A DNA stretch of 6,091 nucleotides from Deltaproteobacteria bacterium (GTDB lineage Bacteria; Desulfobacterota; Desulfofervidia; Desulfofervidales; DG-60), in assembly GCA_021163945.1 (NCBI GenBank), contig JAGGTC010000150.1:1-6091 (forward strand), in the 5' to 3' direction. The notes below the pieces were generated by a model, which saw only the letters and a program-made list of their open reading frames with translations, did no database searches and was not told the DNA's origin. Shown piece after piece: positions 6,050-6,091 of the stretch. How positions within the stretch are numbered: the stretch's first letter is position 1; every line of letters starts with the position of its first letter. The position numbers and the translations under genes were made by a program.

Positions 6050-6091
6050 AATTTACATTTTTTATTATATCAATTCATTAAACACTAAAAC
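6050..6091 (-). promoter_or_regulatory. AT-rich leader with a possible -10 box before the membrane protein gene
   Basis: The 42 bases upstream of the first gene are strongly AT-rich and contain a perfect TATAAT (6064-6069), 14 bases from the ATG. No good -35 box can be seen, although its expected place reaches the window edge. If this is a promoter, transcription would begin about 6-8 bases before the ATG, giving a nearly leaderless message. That would fit the absence of a ribosome binding site. The frame ending at the TAA at 6065-6067 reads VLVFNELI and could instead be the tail of an upstream cluster gene, in which case the operon continues beyond the window. Confidence 0.25.

Noticed and set aside
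6065..6091. C-terminus (VLVFNELI) of a gene entering from the right edge
   Set aside because: Only eight codons are visible and nothing identifies a family. It is mentioned with the leader region but not claimed as a gene.

Overview
The window is a stretch of a bacterial cell-surface polysaccharide (O-antigen, capsule or exopolysaccharide) gene cluster. All five complete genes lie on the minus strand and read from about 6050 down to 88. No tRNA, rRNA, CRISPR array, insertion sequence or integrase was seen. The organism cannot be named from the sequence. It uses ATG, GTG and TTG starts, mostly has clear AGG/GGAG ribosome binding sites, and base composition swings from about 27% to about 67% GC between 60-base samples I counted. 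A thermophile or a Chloroflexota-like bacterium is possible, but that is only an impression from the style of the proteins.

Layout in order of transcription: a multi-spanning membrane protein of the O-antigen polymerase/ligase family (6049-4763); a GT-B glycosyltransferase (4759-3587); a UDP-N-acetylglucosamine 6-dehydrogenase of the WbpA/TviB type (3603-2320); an extended-SDR nucleotide-sugar 4-epimerase of the WbpP/TviC type with a TTG start (2305-1349); a short decayed open frame whose first 13 codons are the N-terminus of another family 4 glycosyltransferase (1352-1206); an intact family 4 glycosyltransferase (1209-88); and the first ten codons of a probable HicB-like antitoxin gene running off the left edge (30-1). 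Gaps are 3 and 14 bases and overlaps are 17, 4 and 4 bases, so the block from 6049 to 88 looks like one translationally coupled operon. The last gene follows after 57 bases with its own strong ribosome binding site.

Together, the dehydrogenase and epimerase are expected to turn UDP-GlcNAc into UDP-GlcNAcA and/or UDP-GalNAcA. The two glycosyltransferases would add sugars to a lipid-linked repeat unit at the cytoplasmic face, and the membrane protein would polymerise or ligate the units outside. The polymer is therefore predicted to contain an acidic N-acetylhexosaminuronic acid.

The most unusual spot is 1206-1352. A vestigial glycosyltransferase start, with its own good ribosome binding site and a GTGA overlap with the epimerase stop, breaks down through a frameshift. 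It then runs as a 48-codon frame into an ATGA overlap with the intact glycosyltransferase. I read this as a scar of glycosyltransferase replacement inside the operon. I found no convincing evidence of a wholly new biological system.
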